The notes: a model not told the origin generated them from the sequence alone. A DNA stretch of 64,000 nt from Whitmania pigra (GCA_021613335.1 JAJTWR010000266.1:1132501-1196500), one strand, 5' to 3'; shown: positions 44,645-58,015, numbered from the stretch's first letter. Made by a program: numbers and translations.

Positions 44645-46358
44645 TTACGACTTAAAAGATGCGGAAATGCTGGAAATCAAGGCCTGTATCTGGTCTTCCA
44701 ATCTGCAACCCGGGTTGTTAGGTGGAATATTAGTGGGGTTTGAGACAAATTTAAGTTCATTCATTTGCGTGTTATCCATTATGTTGTGAATGACATCCAT
44801 GTTCGAGATGTTTCTTGGGATGACTGTGTTAGTTAAATGTTGCAGAGATGGCTCTAATCCTGGATTTTGTAAAAGTTTTGAAAAAGCAATCTGCTGTTCC
44901 AACAGATTTTGTTGCCGTGCCATGTAAATTTGTTGATTTTGCTGACCTTGTGGGTTGGGACTAAAAGAGCTTGCGGAAGGGTATTGGTGCTCGGGATTTT
45001 TGTTTCCGATGCACGTCTGAGGTGGATAGGGTTGATAACATTTTGGAAGCTCTAATCTTTCTTGCATTGACTGACTGTCTGCAGCCACTTTTTCAAAGTG
45101 GTTTGCTAAAGTGTGCAATAAATTTTCAGATGGAGCTTTTATCGGCTGGAATGAAGATACCTTGCATGGTAATGTCGGCTGAAATGGCGACTGGTGCATA
45201 GCGGGTTGAGCCGCTTTATAACTAGTGGGAAGAGAAATAACTGGTTGACTATTTTGAAGGTAATTAATATTTGTTAAGAAGTCATATAGGGCATTGGAGT
45301 GTGGAGGGTTTGAAGTTAAACATGACTTGTTGAATGCAGAAAAATCGACAAGGTTTCTTCCTCCAATGCCTGGATCAGCAAAATGAGAGGGAGAATTCTG
45401 TGCTCGAGCATCAGATAATATTTGAAGATCTGAGAATGATTTTTGGCTTGAAATGATTTCTTTCATTCTTTGTTGAATCGATGCATCGCATATTGTGGAG
45501 AAGTGTCCTCGGAGATTGTAAATAAGGTCTTGTTCTAATGGCCAGCAGGGTTGTTTCAAGGTCGGGTTAGTTTGAAGGGCTTCGTTTTGATGCGATCGGT
45601 GCTTCAGAAATTCAGAAACTTGTTGTTCAATGAATTTTACTTGTTGCTGATGTTGTTGAAAATACTGCTGTTGATGTAACAGCTGAGTAAGTTGTATTAT
45701 TTGCTGTCGTTTATTGAGCAATTGTTGTAACTGACAAACCAAGCTCTCCGGGAGAGAACCGACCGCTTGCATGGACCCTTCGCACCTCCTCTGTTCGTTC
45801 CTCAATTGCTGCTGCAACGACTGCAAGTAAGCGAGTTGTTCGGCCCTCTTGTTGTAAGCAACTTCCCAGGGTGATTTTGGGGGCTTGAGAGCTTGGCAAT
45901 TGGCAACTTCGTCACCCGTGTTGAAGTGTTTGTCGATGCTGTTGTAGTTGTCGTCTTCTGAGCTGAAGGAATATTGTTTCGTGGCTTTCAAGTCGTCGTC
46001 GCTCGTTAGCAGAGGCACCCCGGTGGAATTGTGGGATTCCGAAACTCCGAGGGAAAGCTCAGGTGATGCGGAGATGCCAGCGGCCGTTGATTTTGCAGAG
46101 GGATCATTGCACACCGTGTTGACTGTGGAATTAGTCTCGGCGGTGACGGGATTCGACGATGTCGAAGAGCTGGCGTTGGTGACAGAAGATTCAGTCATCG
46201 GATTGTTTTGTTTTTTGTCTTTTCTATAGAAAGAGCTGAAATATATCGATTCCAAGGACATCCTTGGAGGAGGTCGTCCATGCCTGATGTACCATCTGTG
46301 GAGTTCATAACGTTCTCTGGCCTGCCTCTTCCTTGTGGCTTCCCTTTCTGTCTTCTGC
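44645..46358 (-). CDS. Last exon of the WNK-like gene
   Basis: The acceptor ctaccag lies just before 46358. The exon opens with QKTEREATRKRQARERYELH and passes HGRPPPRMSLES. Then come Thr/Ser-rich and Gln-rich segments (LYLQSLQQQLRNEQ-type, 45770-45830; LLHQQQYFQQHQQQVKFIEQ, about 45610-45680). It stops at 44645. The Gln-rich helices suggest a coiled coil. The 538-residue ORF that begins at an internal Met (46261) is only part of the exon. Confidence 0.7.
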
Positions 46359-49300
46359 CTGGTAGAAGTATTATAGAGCGTTATTCTAAACGAATAAGTG
46401 TCGATTAAAATTTATTTACTAATAAATCTGAAATACTAGTAAACGAGTCTAGAAATGGCAGCTTAAAATTTGCACTCAGACAGGCACTCCATTATTAACT
46501 AGTCAGCGGTGTCTTTCATACAGGTTGACAAGTTCAACATTGATTTATGTTGCTGTGTGATGTCATCAACAGCGTAACCTCATCATGCTGTTTATTACGT
46601 GATTTCTGGTTTTTTTATTATTATTATTCTATATTTTTGTCGTTAAGTGTTGAACGTTCTATAACAACGTACGCAACCGTACCTACCTGACCAACGTCTG
46701 CTGAAAGTGATCGCCCGTCGCCGGCACCACGTTAACTCCGTCCAGATCGTCGTCGTAGGCACATTCGAAAAGTGACTCCTGTAAGGATATGGAAAAGAAA
46801 ATGAAACGTAAACAATGGTGGAGCGGAAATACCTTCTATTATTAGAATGTAGGCAGACGATGATGATTTACGGCAGCTGGGTGCGAGGTGCGTCGTGTCA
46901 TTAAGGTAAGCAAAAGATAATACAGCCAAAAACTAGTACCGGATGTAACCGGCGAATTCGTTCTGAGGTCCGTTTACGGATTTCAAACTCTTAAACTTTA
47001 CTGTGAGTGCAACAAAAAAGTTAAAGGTTGATGGCGTCGGTGGAAATGCCAGGAAAAGAGAATTACGCTTTCCTGTCATAAATCATGGACATAAAACCTA
47101 CTCATTAATTCTAATGGAATGGCTAAACCAGATCATCATTGACGTGATTGGAGATCAATTATTAATTATTCGTGGATGACCCATAATTGATAATAACGGC
47201 ATGAATTCGATGGCAGACGCCATTATAGACCAATAAAGGCCATTATCCTAATCTATTACATCAATTGCTCATCTTTTAATAAGTTGAATGCTTGGATATG
47301 TTTGAGAGTGGGGTGGAATTTGCCCGGATATTGGGGCGTGAAACCCTAACCGATGAGATTGACAAGCGATAAAGGTCGTCAGCTGAGTGATTTGATTGTT
47401 TTGATTGGTCAATCAAATCACATTTGATTGTTTTGATTGGTCAATCAAATCACAGATTTGAAATTGTTGAATTAAGAAATCCAAGCTTTAAGTCGAACAA
47501 TAACAGATCACGCCGGGAATCAAGTGGTCTCTTGATTCTCCACTTGTATTAATTAACTCCCATAGTCAGTCGCTTGTAAAGGTGGTGCGGTGGTGATAAT
47601 AGTGTGAAGTTTATGACGGGACTCATTGTCCTGGCACAATTTAAGTACTTGAAAATTTGCATTTGAGTATCCCTCGCTTTAAAAAGCTTTTAAGAATCGG
47701 ATGAAGCTAATATAATCTCAGGCAAAGCTTTACAAACGCGAGTCGAGCACACGCGGTTCATCGAGCAATGCATCGAAAAGATGGACAGAACTGTACGGAC
47801 TGAGCTGCAGATCGATATTGACATTCCAGACAGATAGGCACTAGCCACAACTTAGTGCTCTCTGATGATATCCCATTCCAGCAACGTCAAATCATTGAGA
47901 TGATAGGATAGTTTTATTGATACATTCGACTGATACTCTGTGATGTCTTCAAATTGCAAGCACATTTCTTAACGTCTTGCAAGAGCAGAACCAACCGTAT
48001 GGATCAGCCGTACCATCCAAAAAACATTTAATAACAGCCGAGAAAGTAGGTTGATATTTAGTCGGTGACTGGTTCCGACTTTCGTATGAAATTTTATACG
48101 ATCCTCTCAGAGATTCTCGTGATGCCCCACAGTGTCGAAGAATATTTGAAGTAACAAAGAAGATGGCATAAAAATAGATGGTACTTGGAGCGAAAAGGGC
48201 GGGAGATGAGATAAGGAAGTTGTTAATGTTTGAGAGGAGCTGGTCGTCAAAAAGAAGACGCGGATGTGATGTGACGAACATATGCTTGTGTGCCTCAGCA
48301 AACACCGAGTTAATTGGTGAGTTTAATTAGGCAGCAAGTAAAAATTAAACGTGTTATTAATATGATAATAATCAATAATAATTATTGTTATTTCAGTATT
48401 AATGAAAAGTATTGTTAACGAATAGAATATTAGCATTAGTCATAGAACAAGAAACATGTGTGATAAGAATAAACCGCTGCTCTGGAAGATAAGATCTCAA
48501 TCCAGATAAATCATCAATAAAGTGATGTCAACTACATCTTGGCTTATGACGTTTGACGCCGAAATCGATGACGGTGATGACGACGACTGCGGCCAAATGT
48601 CACCTGGTACATTTACCTTAGAGGTGACAACTGAGGTGACTAAGTTCAAAATAATGGATGAATAGATGAATAAATTAGTCCTACTTCTTTCACCCACTCA
48701 AAAGTTTAAAAGGTTTCTATGGCAACGATCACGACTCATATTCAACTCGTCGGTTGCATTTTGTTTTCATTCAAATGTCGTGGTGGGGAACATTATTGAC
48801 GTTTTTTTATATATATATATATATATATAGAAAAATATATATATATTCTATATATATATATATATTATTAAGTAATTAGTAAAGGTTAATTGAACAATTA
48901 AAGTGACATTATAAGAAGAAATATATATATATTTAACAATAATATGATTGTTATTATTATTTGGCCGGGGCACTGGGTACTTTAACTTGTTTTTAGAGAA
49001 GCCAAAAAAAGGGACCACGCCCATTGACACATGATATTTAAAAACTGCTCACTATTTCTGGTTGATAGACATCAAGACAAAAACCATAATTTATCTCATA
49101 TGACGTCACCGTAAAATCATCGTCATAAAATTAGTCAAAGATTTGTTGAGCGGACCACTAGCCCATCTACAAGAAAATCAAATCACGAACTTTATTAATA
49201 ATTGTTATTGTTATTATTATTTTTACTATTGTCATTATTATTATCATCATCATCTATCGATCGGACAGACTATTACTGAGATGATGATGTTGCTATTACT

Positions 49301-50693
49301 GCCGACCTTAAACTTCGTCTACGCCCAGATAATGGAGGCAGTAGTCAGGTCGTTGAGGACAATGCCTAACGAAATAATTTTTATTGTCTTGTAATAATAA
49401 TACCAATAACATCTTCGTCATTATTATTATTATCTTATTATTATATTTATTAATATTGTTCAGGCATATTTATGCTTATTTTTAAAATTAAATAACCAAT
49501 ATTCACTTTTTTCTTGTCAATCGGCTGCTGTTGAGGACATCCCCGGAAGTTATTTTTTAGACCTTCCAGAGTTGTTTTTGTAACCGCTCCATTATGTGAC
49601 CGTACGGAAAGTGAATGGCTCATTTGCATAATTAATTCACAGGAAGCTGAATGTCAAGGCCATCTACTGGTTTGAGCTCAATTATTTGATTGCTCGGCAG
49701 CTTAGGGATAAATAATATTTTTGGACCATTGCTGTGCGGCTTAATCACGCATAATTATTATATTATTTTACTTGCTTAATGTTAGTTAATGTAATATGTA
49801 ATGCATGTAAATGCAAGTCATCAATTAGTTAATCAATGAAACCAGCTGTTCTAATTGCCGAATCACAAACCTTCCTCGTACGAATTTTGGACAATTTGAA
49901 TTCACAAATGTCTCGAAAAGGCAAGTGATACAAGAATTATACAAAACAATACAAGAGATGATACAAAGTGTTCGATACAGCTTTAAAGTAAAAGTAATAT
50001 CATGTCTAAAATCTCTTTCCCAAGAGAAAAAAAAAACATGGATTCCAAATCGTGACTGGAAAATTTCCAGACTTCAAACAACAACAGCACCGTTGCCAAG
50101 ATAATTGGTTTCTCATCTGCTTTGTTATTGTATTCTTCAACACTCGGTCAGGATTTGGAAACAAAGGAAGGCAGGTTAGTAACAAAACAGGTGTTCAACG
50201 CAACAAGCGATCTATATTGTTATTCTTATTGTTATCAAGCCTGGATGCTTGGGGCAGTGTTGTCTTTGTGTTGTATTTATTATGGTTTTGATGCTAATAA
50301 TTAATATTATAGTTAAAATTATGAAATAATAATAATAATAAACGTCTCCTAATATCCTAGTTCTAAAATAATAGCCGTCGTTATTCTTGTTAGCATTTCA
50401 CACCATCGTCACGAGTCGTCATCGTGATAAATGTTGCAACCTTATCCTTCGCGAGCAAGTGCATCCTTAAAGTCACTGAAAAGATTGAATGTGAATCACA
50501 GCGGGTCCGTTGTTATTGTTATTGTTGTTGTTGTTGTCATTAATCACTCGACAGGATCAAGATTTATGGTGTACCTAAGCAAAAGGTCAGGCAAGGTCGT
50601 ATTGATATATCAACAGGCCGTAACAATGTTTGTTATGAATAACGATGTCAAAATCTCATTTACTAACAAATGTTGGATGTATCGAAAACAGCA

Positions 50694-50755
<62 letters not shown>

Positions 50756-52771
50756 CTGTAATCAATTACCAAAACAACGATCTCTATTGACCAACCTCGT
50801 TAGATTCTTCTTTGGACACTACTTGAAAACGTCCGCTCTCGAATCCTTCGCTCAGCTGCTGCCAGAAGCTCTCCTCGGTGCCGACGTCGTACAAAGGTTC
50901 ACCCGCTTGAATGAGTGCCACGACGTCGTCGAGAGACAGTGAGTCGTCGAGGCGGGAACCTCCGAGTGTACCGACCTCAGGCAATGATTCGATATGAGTG
51001 TTGGTCGGGGCACTGAGGTTGGAGTGGACGTCGTAATTGGAATGCCTTCTAAGGGTGGTGTTCGCGATGGCGTCGGAACTCGTCTGAGTAGAAGCCGACA
51101 CCAGAGACGAGAGGGCCATGGTGGACTGCGAGTGATGGATGAAATGAGAGGATGAAGACGGCTTCTGTGAAGCTTCAGAGTCTTGCAATTGAACTAGGTC
51201 AGTAGTGGACTGTCCCAGCTCTAACAATCTTTGTACATCCTGGTTCTCGATCACGGCTATGGAGTTGTGTCTCTGGTTCCTACACGCAAGCGGAGGACCG
51301 GATTCTCCTTGGCTATTGAACTTGGTACGGCTGGCTACGTAGCCGAGTTTGGCCAAACCGTTACTTTTGTCGGTGACCGCGCTCTTCTTATTTTTCGAAC
51401 CGTTGGAAGATGCGGCACCCGGACCGCTGTTGGTACTACCGACGCCGCAACCTGTGGTTCCGGTCAACTGTTCTAGTCTCTCCCGGAGGTCGTCAAAGTT
51501 GATGACGTCAGTCGTTCCATTGACTTTGATCTTTCTTTGCATCATAGCTATGCTTCCTAGGTCGGACTGTCTTCGCCGGTTGAGCATGGCCTTCTGTTTG
51601 TCGTGAACGGTCATTGGTTTCTGTTGAAGTTGTTGCTGTTGTTGTTGTTGTTGTTGTGTTGTTGTTGCTGCTGCTGCTGTTGTTGTTGTTGGGGCTGATG
51701 CTGTGATCGCATCTGGCTAAGTGGAACGCTCGTCTTTACCATCTGCGCTAGTTGTTCCGTCGTGGATTCGCACGGCACTGCCACCGGATCGGACGGTATG
51801 CAAGCCACGGCTTCCTCGGGTCGTGGATCTTCTGCTATGGTTGCACAGTGTTGAATAGACATTTGGTGTTTGTCCTCGCTGGCAAACAAAGTACCCGTTC
51901 TCAAGGGACCTGAGAAGGTAGCACAGGAAGCCTCATTATGGCGTACTTCACCGATGGAGTTGATTTGGTTGGAGAGGTTCCTTAACGATGTCTCCAACGG
52001 TTTTGCTGACTCGGAAGAATGGGATTTTGTCAATCTGGAGAGGCAGTAGCGCCTGAGGTTTTCTTTGGCAGCCGTCAGACCAACGTTGTACTTCTCGTAA
52101 AGTCTATTAGCGCTCCTCAGACTCGGGACAGAGCGGTCGCGGATCTGATTGAGCTTGTCGTTTACCTCGAAAGGAAAGAGGCACTGACTCACAGTTCTTC
52201 GCGGGTTTTCTGAGAGCAGGTTAATGGGGATTATCTGAGCCGGGGAGACTTGAATGAGAGGTATCTGCGGCTGGCAGTAAAAGACCGACTGCATGACGTA
52301 GGAGTCACTATGTTTCTCACTCCGCATTTCCTCGGTTCTCAGAACAGGCTCGTAAGGCTGGACCACCGAGCTGATCTTCCTCGAACGTTCTGAATGTTTC
52401 ATTCTGCCTCTAGACTCGTCGAGGGAAAAGGATTTCTTGTACTCCGAGATGTCGTTTATTCGACGATCACGCACGGAGGCCACATTCTCGATGATCGTGA
52501 TTTTTTTGTCCTTTTGCTCTGACGATTTTAATTCTGTCTGGCAATCATCGACTTTCTCATCGCCGACAGACTTTCTATGCCTTTCCACTACAGACGTTAC
52601 GACGAATCGACTGCGCTTCTTCTTTGCGTCCGCTTCGTTGCCAGTGGAACTGGTGTCGTTGGCGCTACTCGCTTTGACGCTGGTCTGGCATTTAGCGGCT
52701 GCGATTTCCTCGCTATTGAAAGAGACAGTGCCGTCGTGGCGTTTCTTGATCGACTTCTTTTTTGATATCAT
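44645..52771 (-). CDS. Putative WNK-kinase-like C-terminal region (kinase domain not in window)
   Basis: Proposed exons, 5' to 3' on minus: 52771-50796, 46778-46687 and 46358-44645. Phases agree between the last two (phase 2) and fit the first with the GAG|GTTGGT donor (phase 0). Features: RFVV (52609-52598) and GRFQVV (about 50834-50817), both fitting the [RK]Fx[VI] motif that binds OSR1/SPAK kinases; a block INFDDLRERLEQLTG; and a charged helix with RKRQARERYELH and HGRPPP. That helix resembles the RQKHEIESLY...PP segment of WNK1. Q-rich coiled segments and the end LEDQIQALISSISASFKS follow. WNKs sense chloride and activate SPAK/OSR1. The frame is broken once in a poly-Gln tract (51656-51658). 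The kinase domain and true start are not seen, so the assignment is tentative; it may also be two genes. The first exon's ATG at 52771 has a poor Kozak context. Confidence 0.5.
46687..46778 (-). CDS. Small internal exon of the WNK-like gene
   Basis: This 92-bp exon sits between acceptor ccttacag and donor CAG|GTAGGT. It encodes ESLFECAYDDDLDGVNVV followed by PATGDHFQQTLVR, and splices in phase 2 to the exon at 46358. Confidence 0.6.
47391..47454. repeat. Perfect 32-bp tandem duplication with CCAAT-bearing palindromes
   Basis: The unit TTTGATTGTTTTGATTGGTC plus AATCAAATCACA occurs twice without mismatch. Each copy contains ATTGG (reverse CCAAT) and CAATCAAATCAC. The latter is an exact inverted copy of GTGATTTGATTG (47387-47398). 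Confidence 0.9.
48808..48866. repeat. TA-rich perfect hairpin
   Basis: A left TATATA arm ends in AGAA and a right TATATA arm begins with TTCT, so the two arms are reverse complements around a short ATATAT loop. It is a cruciform-prone microsatellite. Confidence 0.8.
50695..50755. repeat. (TAA)n microsatellite
   Basis: About 20 TAA units lie 30 bp beyond the end of the WNK-like exon on its 3' side. Confidence 0.92.
50796..52771 (-). CDS. Long exon of the WNK-like gene with two RFxV motifs and a broken poly-Gln tract
   Basis: Two ORFs on the same strand overlap by only four bases (51611-51614). The first (386 codons) starts MISKKKSIKKRHDG, has RFVV and runs into poly-Gln, then reads Asn codons to a stop. 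The second starts MTVHDKQKAMLNRRRQSDLG. Adding one A to the CAACACAAC step inside the CAA repeat would join them as one continuous frame through QQLQQKPMTVHD. It ends with SGRFQVVSKEESNE at the proposed donor, or at TAG 50784 without splicing. Confidence 0.65.
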
Positions 52772-55700
52772 GGATCTTAAGATTGATGTCGATGATTGTT
52801 TTTGTTTTGCACGAGAATTCAGTCAAAACTGACAAGGATCTGTTTATTCTCTCATATTTTTTTTTTCTCTCGAGTCAGTAACTTTTTGCACAAATTTTCA
52901 GCCAGAAATTCGAGATATTTCTGATCAGGCTTTCTGTTTTGAATCTCCTTTTTTTCAGACAATCGAACTCGATGACTCTCTGGTGAATGGATTTTCGATG
53001 ACGTTGGACTGAGAAGAATTCGACGTGTTTAGGATTTAAAGTGACATGACAGATTGTTGACTCAGCTTATAAAGTGAGTAGCTCGAGATCTTTCCCCTTT
53101 TGCTGGGTAGTTGGGACGCTCAGCCACCCCTGAGAAAAAAATCATCATTTATTCGGCGTCGACGACGTGCGGTTGCTATGGTCGCACCACGGTCGATTGT
53201 TTATTTTAATGCTTCGAGGGATTTGAATGCATCGTTGTAGCATAGCCTAGATTATTACTTGAGCTTCAAAATATATTGGGCGGCAAATCTTTGCTAGAAA
53301 AACTACGAACGAATTAATGGCGACAGGCCCAAGATGATATCATCGTGGATCCTATCAAACTTTCGGAGCTTCTAGATTCTATCTTACGAAGACATTAGTA
53401 TTCAGCAGACATTAAATTTATTATTAATGGACTCCAACCATTACGAGAAAGGCTCTCTCTATTTCGACAAAAACATCGCGGGTTTTCTGGCAAAAACCTC
53501 AAGAAATAAGTAAAAAATCGAGCAATTGAAGACGAGATTCCATCTTAATTGATTGAGTGCATGTCAAACATTCAGCCTCGAGAGGAGCAAGAAAATGGGG
53601 GATTACACAAGGAAAGCCATTGTTAAGAGTCCACGATTAAAATCAAAAAGGATAGAAATTATACTAGGCTGGCGATGGTACCAGGTGTCTAAATTATTCA
53701 GCTACTTTTTAGTGCTCGATATTATTGTGAATTAATTGTTAACAGTGTCGTAACAAAGGAGCTTTTAAAAACCGATAAAATTACATTTTGAAAGAATTTT
53801 TGATTTTTTTTCTCTGAATGAATTTGCTTTTGAAATCATCGTTTTAAATTTACGAATATCAAGTCTGATTCAGATTTCATGTTAAAATTCGTTTTAAAAT
53901 TGTTCTGAGGTTCTTCCAGATTCCTAACAATTATGAGGCTGTCAGATCATATACAAGAAGAACTTCAGAAGACAAATGTGTCGCCATAAATAAGTTCAAT
54001 TGGTGTAATATTCGATGTAACTTTGTTTTAAAAAATGATTTCAAAATGAAAAAAATTGTTTTGCTAATCCAAAAGAGGTGATGCATGAGTAATCCTGGAT
54101 GTAATTTCAAAGGCACAAGAAATGAGACGAAACAGCTCACAATAAATCTCCAACTAATGAACCAACAGATGTTAATCATCTGTAGAGACTGCTGATAAAA
54201 ATACTATATTATTTTTCTACATTTTCAGGACAATTTATGCACTCAGTAATTAAAACTAAATCGAGGAATTTGATTTTTGTTGACGGGCCCAAAAATACTT
54301 GACACTTTTATCCGATGTTTTGCAGATCAGCTTCGGGCAAGATCTTTTAAGTTATTTGGATTTGTAGATTTTCAAAATAACAAAAAAAAAATAGAAATTT
54401 CTCAAATTTGAAAAGAATAAGATAAACAAAGTGAATGAATCATCCTCCAAAAAGATCAAACATCCCATGAGCAAACCTTGGGAGATTTCCTTAGACAACA
54501 TTTTACAAAAATCATAAAATTACAAGATTTAATTCACAGAAGATCTGTTGAACTGGAATGAATGCTTTTGGAATTGCTGGAAATTAATCAATAAACGAAA
54601 CTACTGAAGGTAAACTGAAATTCTAAAAAAAAACCATTTTCTTCATTAAAAATGGCAAAGTTTCTGCCAATGAAATAATTAATTTTCAACAACTTCTAAT
54701 TTGTTTCGATGTGAGCAAAAAATAGGAGTCGTGCGGTTATTAATTATTTGTTTATTAGTTATTATTTTATTTTTATTATGAAGAAGAAACCGCATAAAAT
54801 AACAAACAAAGCTCACTTGGAATTCTCGAATAAAATCTTCAAAACAATTACAAGTGCAGTGTTAAAACCCTCCAGAACAGTCAATGAGTTTTTTTTTTAT
54901 AGCTTAGATTAACATTTCTAGATTTCTGCACTTCGGATTTGCCTTAAAATTTCAAATCATAAATGTCGGGCTCCGTTTGACTCCTGATATTTGGCCAGAG
55001 ATTCGCCAATTACCGCGCTATTTCGACTGATCGACCATCAGTTCGACTCATCGTACTTAAAGGCATTTGAAAGGCAAAAAGCAGCAGTTATAAGCGCCTT
55101 TGACAGACGCGCACTTTTCAGAGCCTCGACATTATTGTCGTCTCTAGCAGCGGCGCTCGAAACCGGCGCCTGCAATTAGCGCTAAATTGATCACATGGCC
55201 TCATATTTTCTCTCATTCTCCCTTTCTTTTTCAGGCTCTCATTTCCCAAGTTCACTTTCCTCTTTTTTTTTCATCATTCTCTCCCTTTTCCAACTGTCTC
55301 TCTGTGGGGGCTTGTACCGAAACACATGTTGTTATCATCATCGATGTTGTTGTTGCTGTTGTTGGGACGACATCCCATGTCTCTCATGTAGGACAGAAGT
55401 TGTGTATATAATAGCAACAATTATGCTTATTTACCTTCATTATCATCACCATATTGATATTAGTTTTTATTATTGTTATTATTATTTTTATTATTATTAT
55501 TTGATATTGCTGTTATTGTTATTGTTGTTGGCGTACTTGTTGTTTACGTTCCCCACAGGAGATTGATATTGCTATTCGAAAAAGAATGCTTTCGCTTGTT
55601 TGAAACTGACTTCTCATGCTGCGATTAGAATGAATGTATGACAACGCTTTTGAAAGACTTTCACATTCAATCATTCATACATTCAATCAATCATTCACAC

Positions 55701-57203
55701 ATTCAATCATTCGTACATCTGCCAAGACAACAAACGAAAAATGACTGTTAAAATAAAAATATTTAATTCGAAACAATGTCTTCATTTAAAAAAAAAAAGC
55801 AAAATTACGAGTTGGTGATCTCGAACGGTGTTCAGAAACAAAGACTTGATTAATTTTTTACTAATCATTACTTTTTTTGTTTTTCAAAACAATCTGATCC
55901 GTCATTCTTTCTATTTTTTTACTGGAAAAAATAATAAATTACTAAATAAACACAGTAAGTAAATATTAACCTTTCGTCAGATGATTGATGGGGAAAATGG
56001 CAGAAGATTGTTTGGCCATTACTTCGACTTGTTAATATTTTTAAAACAGTTCATTATATATATATATATTAACGGTCAATTAGTTTATTATATTATATCT
56101 ATTTGCAATAACGTTAATATTTTATTTTAGTACATTTTTAATATTTACTTTAATATAACAAAAGAATATGCTTTCCCTCAAGTGCTCTCTTGGTGTTATG
56201 ATAGTGATGAAGAAGTACCGAGAGAGGTTGATGATGCGCTCGATTCAATTGTTTTCAATCAACAGGGCGAAACCTGACTTTTCGACATTTTTTCATCCAT
56301 TTTTAAGTAATTTTTTTGTTTCCTTTTTCTTCAAATCTAAACCAACTGCGCAACCTTTGTAAACCTTTGACATTCGAAATCTTCCGTCACATCGGAGATT
56401 ATATTTTCATGTCAGTATGACTATATTTTATGTTTTTAAATTAATTATTTAATAATAGTAATAATAATATTTAAAGTTATACATATATTTTTGATTGTGA
56501 CGATTTAATACACTAATTGCATTATTTAACCCATAACCTTATTGTATTATTACAGTATATACATGCACATGTATTTTCTGCGAATGTTATCGATTTGCGT
56601 GCACATGCGAGGTTCGAGTCTGCTTCTTGGAGCTGGTGATTAAGTTCTAAGGCATCTCAACGTTCAGAATGAATGTCTCGAGAAGGAAGGAGTAGGAAGG
56701 AATGGATGAAAGGATCAGTTTTGAATCGAACAGCATCTACTTCAAGGAAGTTTTAGTGTCAGTAAGTCAGTAAACAATTCATCGCTTACATAGGCTTTCA
56801 TCATAGAAAGAGTTTATGAATATTGATGAGCACACGAGATAATTGTAATTCTTTGATTGCTAATCATAAAAATAATAATGATGATGATAATAATAATAAT
56901 AGTAATTATTATAATAATAAGTTGGCATGACGCTGATATCATCTATATATAATTTGGCCGGCATCTCTATCGTCCTAGACGTTCCATCGATTTTCCTGAA
57001 TTTACAATTCCCTTAAAAAGGATGGAAGAATACTTTCCAACGTTCAGTGTTAACTATTAATTGGAATGCTTGGAGGGGATATAAGGAGACATTTTATAAA
57101 ATGGAGTTTTTGAACAATTTGTATTGCTTCAATGGCCACCGCGGAGATTTTTTTTAAACTCTGTGCTTTGTAGAAAACTTTCGACTTTTGAAAAATATTT
57201 TAA

Positions 57204-57206
<3 letters not shown>

Positions 57207-57268
<62 letters not shown>

Positions 57269-57308
57269 GTCTTTATTATTATTATTGTTATTGTTGTTGT
57301 TGTTGTTA
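57207..57308. repeat. (ATT)n/(TTG)n microsatellite
   Basis: An ATT run with two interruptions changes to TTG. Shortly after, at 57322-57336, an inverted AAC/ACA run could pair with the TTG part. Confidence 0.88.
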
Positions 57309-57974
57309 AGTCTGCAATATAACAACAACAACAACAGTACGAAGGATAATAATAAGAATAACAACCCCCATTAATATCTCATAATGAGGACATGCAATGG
57401 AAAGGTATAAAGGAAAGAGCTTGTAAAAACTGGATGGATGAGTAAGCACGTGCACTATCACAGCCCCACCTCCCTCGACGTGTACCCACGTATCGATCCG
57501 CGGTATGTGTCAATGTCCGTAAGCTGTATATTGCCCGGTGTTTTGTGTCTTTTTGGGGAAATGGATAGATGTTATGATGACTATTCCAGATATGGTGGAA
57601 TGCAAGCACTACATTCCGAATAGATTTAACGAACGCTGTCTGGAAATTTGATGCATGAAGATGGAGATGGAAATCAGTGAGCATTCGGATGTTTCAAATT
57701 CTCTACTGACCGGCGCAGGATAATTACCTCAAGTTATTTCAATCATTTCAATTTTCAATCACCTCTGATTGATGACAGGATCAATCACCATCCATTTGAA
57801 CGACCTTCACGCTGCATTATTTGTTTCCTTGGAGATGAAAATTGATTTCGTTTGTCTCTCGCGTTTTGTTATTTATTGCGCTTTTCCAGCCGCTCATTAA
57901 TTGATCATAAGTTGTTGTATATCCGTTCCTGGATATTTACTCTAAATGAATAATTGATGATGGATTGGAGTGGA

Positions 57975-58015
57975 TTCAAGGTCGGAGGTTCAAATCCCAG
58001 CCATTCCGCAGACTT
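57975..58015 (+). mobile_element. tRNA-derived SINE fragment
   Basis: GGTTCAAATCC at 57987-57997 is a B-box match, followed by CAGCCATTCCGCAGAC. No A box at the right distance is convincing, so this is a remnant and not a tRNA gene. Confidence 0.3.

Larger units (their letters stand above)
46779..50795. other. Probable large intron of the WNK-like gene
   Basis: Contains a perfect 32-bp tandem duplication (47391-47454), a TA-rich hairpin (48808-48866) and a (TAA)n tract (50695-50755). There is also a plus-strand open segment of 37 codons after an acceptor-like site (47722-47837). Further small minus-strand exons may be hidden here. Confidence 0.45.

Noticed and set aside
47949..48305. 118-residue minus ORF, and a plus-strand reading with GDWFRLSYEILYDPLR
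   Set aside because: The plus reading has several stops and could be a dead element, but there is not enough sequence to assign a family.
54991..55179. 62-residue plus ORF in a GC-rich patch
   Set aside because: No splice pair or homology visible; the GC-rich patch may be a degraded mobile element.
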